Positions 33,339 to 36,192 of a stretch of DNA of 36,192 nucleotides are shown one piece after another. Under the pieces are notes generated by a model. The model did no database searches. It was not told the DNA's origin and was given only the letters and a program-made list of their open reading frames with translations. The first letter of the stretch is position 1; every line of letters begins with the position of its first letter. Origin of the DNA: Fen731 sp964354265 (GTDB lineage: Bacteria; Actinomycetota; Humimicrobiia; Humimicrobiales; Humimicrobiaceae); contig CAYGYY010000014.1 of assembly GCA_964354265.1 (NCBI GenBank), positions 1-36,192 on the forward strand. Direction: 5' to 3'. A program made the translations under genes and the position numbers.

Positions 33339-33509
33339 TCTTGATAGTATTTTGCTTATAATTTTAACAAATATACATTCATGTTAAAATATCGTAAATG
33401 GTCAAATTTGCTTCTGAAGCCCGGTAAAGATATAAAAATACCTAGCCGGGGATCCGGGACAGGCCGGAAAAAAAAAGAATTATTATAAATATTTTGCTGG
33501 GGTCATTTT

Positions 33510-34130
33510 ATGAAAGGATTATTCATTACTTTTGAAGGGATAGACGGCTCAGGAAAGACGACACAGATAAAGCTGCTGTCCGATTACCTGCAAAAAAAGG
33601 GCCTGGATGTCGTTATTGCAAGGGAACCTGGCGGCACATCGATAGGTGATATGATAAGGGATATCCTCTTAAACCCTTCCAACAGGGGCATGTCTATCAG
33701 GGCAGAGACACTTCTGTTCCAGGCTTCAAGGGCAGAAATCGTAGAAAAAGTAATCGAGCCTGCATTAAATCAGGGCCGGATAGTAATATGCGACAGGTTT
33801 TTTGATTCAACCATTGCCTACCAGGGCATAGCGAGAGGCCTGGGTATTGAGCCTGTGCTTGATATGAGCCTCTGGGCCACCCGGGGACTGGTCCCGGACC
33901 TTACTTTCCTTCTTTCGGTCGATATAGATGCCTGCGAGAAAAGGATGAAGGCAAGGATGAAAACTCCTGACAGGATCGAATATGAGGAAACCGGCTTTAA
34001 GGAAAAAATCCAGAAAGGATATATTGAACTTGCCAGGGTCTTTAAGGAAAGGGTTGTGGTGCTTGATGGCGAGCAGGCAATCAGCGTTATCTTCACATTA
34101 GTCAAAAATAAAATCGAAGAGTTGTTATAA
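33510..34130 (+). CDS. tmk: Thymidylate kinase
   Basis: Phosphorylates dTMP to dTDP for DNA synthesis. The 206 residues have the P-loop FEGIDGSGKTTQ, the AREPGGTSIGDMIR segment, the DR(F/Y) motif CDRFFDSTIAYQG and a LID region with EKRMKARMKTPDRIEYEE. Length is normal. GGGG lies about 10 bases before the ATG. It begins the tmk-holB-ricT block, a gene order seen in Gram-positive-type bacteria, with holB starting two bases after its stop. Confidence 0.97.
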   Translation: MKGLFITFEGIDGSGKTTQIKLLSDYLQKKGLDVVIAREPGGTSIGDMIRDILLNPSNRGMSIRAETLLFQASRAEIVEKVIEPALNQGRIVICDRFFDSTIAYQGIARGLGIEPVLDMSLWATRGLVPDLTFLLSVDIDACEKRMKARMKTPDRIEYEETGFKEKIQKGYIELARVFKERVVVLDGEQAISVIFTLVKNKIEELL

Positions 34131-34132
34131 AG

Positions 34133-35197
34133 ATGCTCCTGGATGATTTAAACTACCTTGCAGACAGCAATAGAAATAAGTCTAACCTGAAGATAATAAA
34201 TTCAAGTATAAGTTCCGGTTCCTTATCCCATGCATACATTTTTTGCGGTTTTTCTATAGATCTTCTATACAATATCACCCTTGCATTTGCATCATCAATA
34301 AATTGTGAGAACAATGGTTGTGGTAACTGCAAGGTCTGTAAAAATACCCTGAAGGGGATTCATGAAAACGTAATTATCCTGGAACCTGATGGGAACAATA
34401 TAACTATAGACAGGATCATGCAGCTTCAGAGATTCATGTCCGTCACCGCATATTCCCCTGGGTATAAAATATGCATAATAAAAGAAGCAGAACTCTTAAA
34501 CAGGGAAGCTGCAAACAGGTTGCTCAAAACTCTTGAAGATCCGCCCGACGACAAGAGTATTTTTGTCCTGCTGTCAGAAGATCTTTCCGCAATCATACCC
34601 ACAATAATTTCAAGATGCATAATCTTCGAGTGGGATTTTGTGTCTGCAGAAAACAATGCAGCAATGCATATAAATGGCGATTTACTAAAATCCATCCTGG
34701 ATGACGGAATAATGAAGGTTTTATCTACAAAAGATGATTTTAAAATCTGCATGGACCTTTCTTCACAGGTTACTGATTTTATAAAGGATAGTTTTAAACC
34801 GGGTGATGATGCTGACAGGACACATATAGAACAGTATAAAAATACCGGAGCAACAGCAGGGGAAATAAAGAAACTTGAAGAAACGTTGAGGGCGAAAAAC
34901 AGGAGGAAGTTGAATAAATATGGTAATTTGGGTATAAACATTGTTTTTGATATAATAACAGCCTGGCTGGAAGATATTCTGGCTGTATGCGAAGGCGTTT
35001 CGCAGGAAGCATTAAATATGCCGGGTAATTTTGATTTTATAAAAGCGACTTTTTCCATGCTGGAAAACAGGAAGGTCTTTGAACTTATGGATACTATAGA
35101 AAAGAACAGGAAATACCTGAAGTATTCAATTTATACTGAACTTTCGCTTGATAACATCTTCCTGCAGATGCAATTATTGAAAAACGTAAATTATTAA
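34133..35197 (+). CDS. holB: DNA polymerase III delta-prime subunit-like clamp-loader protein
   Basis: A 354-residue clamp-loader-type AAA+ protein. It has LSHAYIFCG at the expected start of the ATPase domain, a four-cysteine zinc motif (CENNGCGNCKVC), VIILEPDGNNITIDRIMQLQ, the KICIIKEAELLNREAANRLLKTLEDPP segment typical of delta-prime and gamma/tau, and the SRC motif (ISRCIIF). The P-loop is degenerate (CGFSIDLLYNIT instead of GxxxxGKT), which is normal for the non-ATPase delta-prime subunit. The C-terminal third is weakly conserved. It starts two bases after tmk and ends 54 before ricT. Confidence 0.88.
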   Translation: MLLDDLNYLADSNRNKSNLKIINSSISSGSLSHAYIFCGFSIDLLYNITLAFASSINCENNGCGNCKVCKNTLKGIHENVIILEPDGNNITIDRIMQLQRFMSVTAYSPGYKICIIKEAELLNREAANRLLKTLEDPPDDKSIFVLLSEDLSAIIPTIISRCIIFEWDFVSAENNAAMHINGDLLKSILDDGIMKVLSTKDDFKICMDLSSQVTDFIKDSFKPGDDADRTHIEQYKNTGATAGEIKKLEETLRAKNRRKLNKYGNLGINIVFDIITAWLEDILAVCEGVSQEALNMPGNFDFIKATFSMLENRKVFELMDTIEKNRKYLKYSIYTELSLDNIFLQMQLLKNVNY

Positions 35198-35251
35198 AAA
35201 CCATATTGTAAACAAATAATAATTAATAAATCCGGTATTTAGGAGGTATTT

Positions 35252-36088
35252 GTGCCTTTAATAATAGGAGTAGTGTTTAGAAAAAGCGGGAGCGTATACT
35301 ATTATGACCCGTTTGATATTGCGCTTGAAACAGGCGATAAAGTCATCTGTCATGTCGAAAGCACAACAGAGATAGGCGAGGTCGTGGCCCCGCCCACAGA
35401 AGTCAGTGAAGGTGATATAGCAGGCGTTTCAGAGCCGATAAGCAGGGTTATCAGGAAAGCCACAGAGTACGACATTTCTATCCTTGAGCTCAACAAATCA
35501 AAGGAGGAGGAGGGCATTAAGAAGTTTGATGAACTGACAAAATCGCATGGGCTTTTAATGAAGCTTGTAGAAGTCCATGTCATATTTGATAAAAGCAAGA
35601 TGGTCTTCTATTTCACTGCAGAGAAAAGAGTGGACTTCCGGGAAATGGTAAAGGAACTGGCTTCTTATTTTAAGATAAGGATTGAACTGCGGCAGATAGG
35701 CGTAAGGGATGAAGCAAAAATTGTAGGCGGACTGGGTCCATGTGGTATGAACCTTTGCTGCAAGAGTTTTCTTACAGATTTTGAATCCATTTCAATCAAA
35801 ATGGCAAAAGACCAGAACCTTCCTCTAAATCCGCTCAAGATCTCGGGTATATGCGGCAGGCTGATGTGCTGCCTTAAATATGAATATGATTGCTATAAAG
35901 ATTTTCTTGATATCGCACCGGAGAGAGGGATAAAAGTAAAGACGCAATTCGGGACAGGGGTTGTAACAGGTTATGAATGCCTGAAAAAATCGCTTATTGT
36001 TGAATTTGAAAACGAAAATAAGCGCAGCATCCCTCTAGACGAGGTCGAAGTCACCAACGAGCGAGTGCCTATCGATGAAGACAAATAA
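35252..36088 (+). CDS. ricT: PSP1-domain RicT/YaaT family protein
   Basis: A 278-residue protein with the PSP1 C-terminal domain. In B. subtilis RicT (YaaT) joins RicA and RicF in an Fe-S complex that aids RNase Y-dependent mRNA maturation and Spo0A phosphorelay. Family features are FRKSGSVYYYDP, GDKVICHVESTTEIGEVV, the EKRVDFREMVKELA segment, a LGPCGMNLCCKSF cysteine group and ICGRLMCCLKYEYDCY, whose cysteines bind the cluster. It starts with GTG under a strong AGGAGG. It follows tmk-holB and precedes tRNA-Thr by 28 bases. Its presence does not by itself show sporulation, as the family is wide. Confidence 0.93.
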   Translation: MPLIIGVVFRKSGSVYYYDPFDIALETGDKVICHVESTTEIGEVVAPPTEVSEGDIAGVSEPISRVIRKATEYDISILELNKSKEEEGIKKFDELTKSHGLLMKLVEVHVIFDKSKMVFYFTAEKRVDFREMVKELASYFKIRIELRQIGVRDEAKIVGGLGPCGMNLCCKSFLTDFESISIKMAKDQNLPLNPLKISGICGRLMCCLKYEYDCYKDFLDIAPERGIKVKTQFGTGVVTGYECLKKSLIVEFENENKRSIPLDEVEVTNERVPIDEDK

Positions 36089-36116
36089 ATAGCCCTGTGG
36101 CGGCGCGGTTGCTCCT

Positions 36117-36192
36117 GCCGATGTAGCTCAATTGGAAGAGCAGCTCATTCGTAATGAGCAGGTTACCGGTTCAAGTCCGGTCGTCGGCTCCA
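36117..36192 (+). tRNA. tRNA-Thr (anticodon CGT)
   Basis: A complete 76-base cloverleaf ending at the window edge. The acceptor GCCGATG pairs with CGTCGGC (one G-U), the D arm is GCTC/GAGC, and the anticodon arm is GCTCA-TTCGTAA-TGAGC with anticodon CGT reading ACG. The variable loop is AGGTT, the T arm is ACCGG-TTCAAGT-CCGGT, the discriminator is T, and the CCA is encoded. It lies 28 bases after ricT. Confidence 0.97.

Noticed and set aside
34426..35058. 210-residue minus-strand open frame inside the holB-like gene
   Set aside because: Antisense shadow; serine-rich composition typical of reverse reading, no SD.
1..36192. CRISPR array, insertion sequence or prophage
   Set aside because: No regularly spaced direct repeats, transposase, integrase or phage structural gene was seen.
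36117..36192. tRNA-Thr as an integration (att) site at the window edge
   Set aside because: No integrase and no repeat of the tRNA 3' end was noticed inside the window; sequence beyond the edge is not available.

Overview
The window is a bacterial chromosome segment. It is AT-rich by eye and densely coded. It carries bacterial housekeeping genes: alanine racemase, the nadABC genes, thymidylate kinase, a DNA polymerase III delta-prime-like protein, RicT and a tRNA-Thr with encoded CCA. Many genes have clear Shine-Dalgarno (SD) sites, and TTG and GTG starts are common. Ferredoxin-dependent oxidoreductase, class I [4Fe-4S] fumarase, radical-SAM and quinolinate synthase genes point to an anaerobe. 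The type IA topoisomerase looks archaeal-type, and the mixture of genes suggests an uncultivated anaerobic lineage (deep Actinobacteriota-like or Firmicutes-like). I cannot place it from sequence alone. No insertion sequence, prophage or CRISPR array was seen.

Layout. 1-3275: tail of nnrD, a CBS-pair protein, alr, an iron-sulfur flavoprotein and a small membrane protein. 3387-5092: a YhhQ-type queuosine-precursor transporter behind a possibly structured leader, converging on a membrane-anchored DUF1287 protein that has lost the family's cysteine and histidines. 5155-13838: a long plus-strand run of iorA, iorB, a double-ACT protein, a 35-residue symporter accessory peptide, a sodium:solute symporter, two tandem phenylacetate-CoA ligases and a degenerate HepS-like protein. 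14201-17951: three genes overlapping by 4 nt each, namely a B12-binding radical SAM protein, a trans-polyprenyl diphosphate synthase and an AEC-family carrier. 18062-22165: an isolated RmlC-like epimerase, a large TPR/lytic-transglycosylase lipoprotein and a patatin-like protein. 22188-25790: nadA-nadB-nadC on the minus strand. 25875-33338: archaeal-type topoisomerase, fumarase alpha, DUF2461, an amidohydrolase, a VapBC-like pair, then fumarase beta and a lipoprotein on the other strand. 33510-36192: tmk, holB-like gene, ricT, tRNA-Thr.

How the genes may work together. IorAB would oxidise aryl-pyruvates (from aromatic amino acids) to aryl-acetyl-CoA with reduction of ferredoxin. The ACT protein could sense amino acids and the symporter pair could import substrate. 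The two PaaK ligases interconvert aryl-acetates and their CoA esters. Downstream, a catalytically dead prenyltransferase-like protein and an active one bracket a B12 radical SAM enzyme of unknown substrate. This is the best candidate here for an undescribed pathway, perhaps modification of an isoprenoid or quinone. The two fumarase subunits lie about 3.2 kb apart in opposite orientation with a toxin-antitoxin-like pair between them, which suggests local rearrangement.
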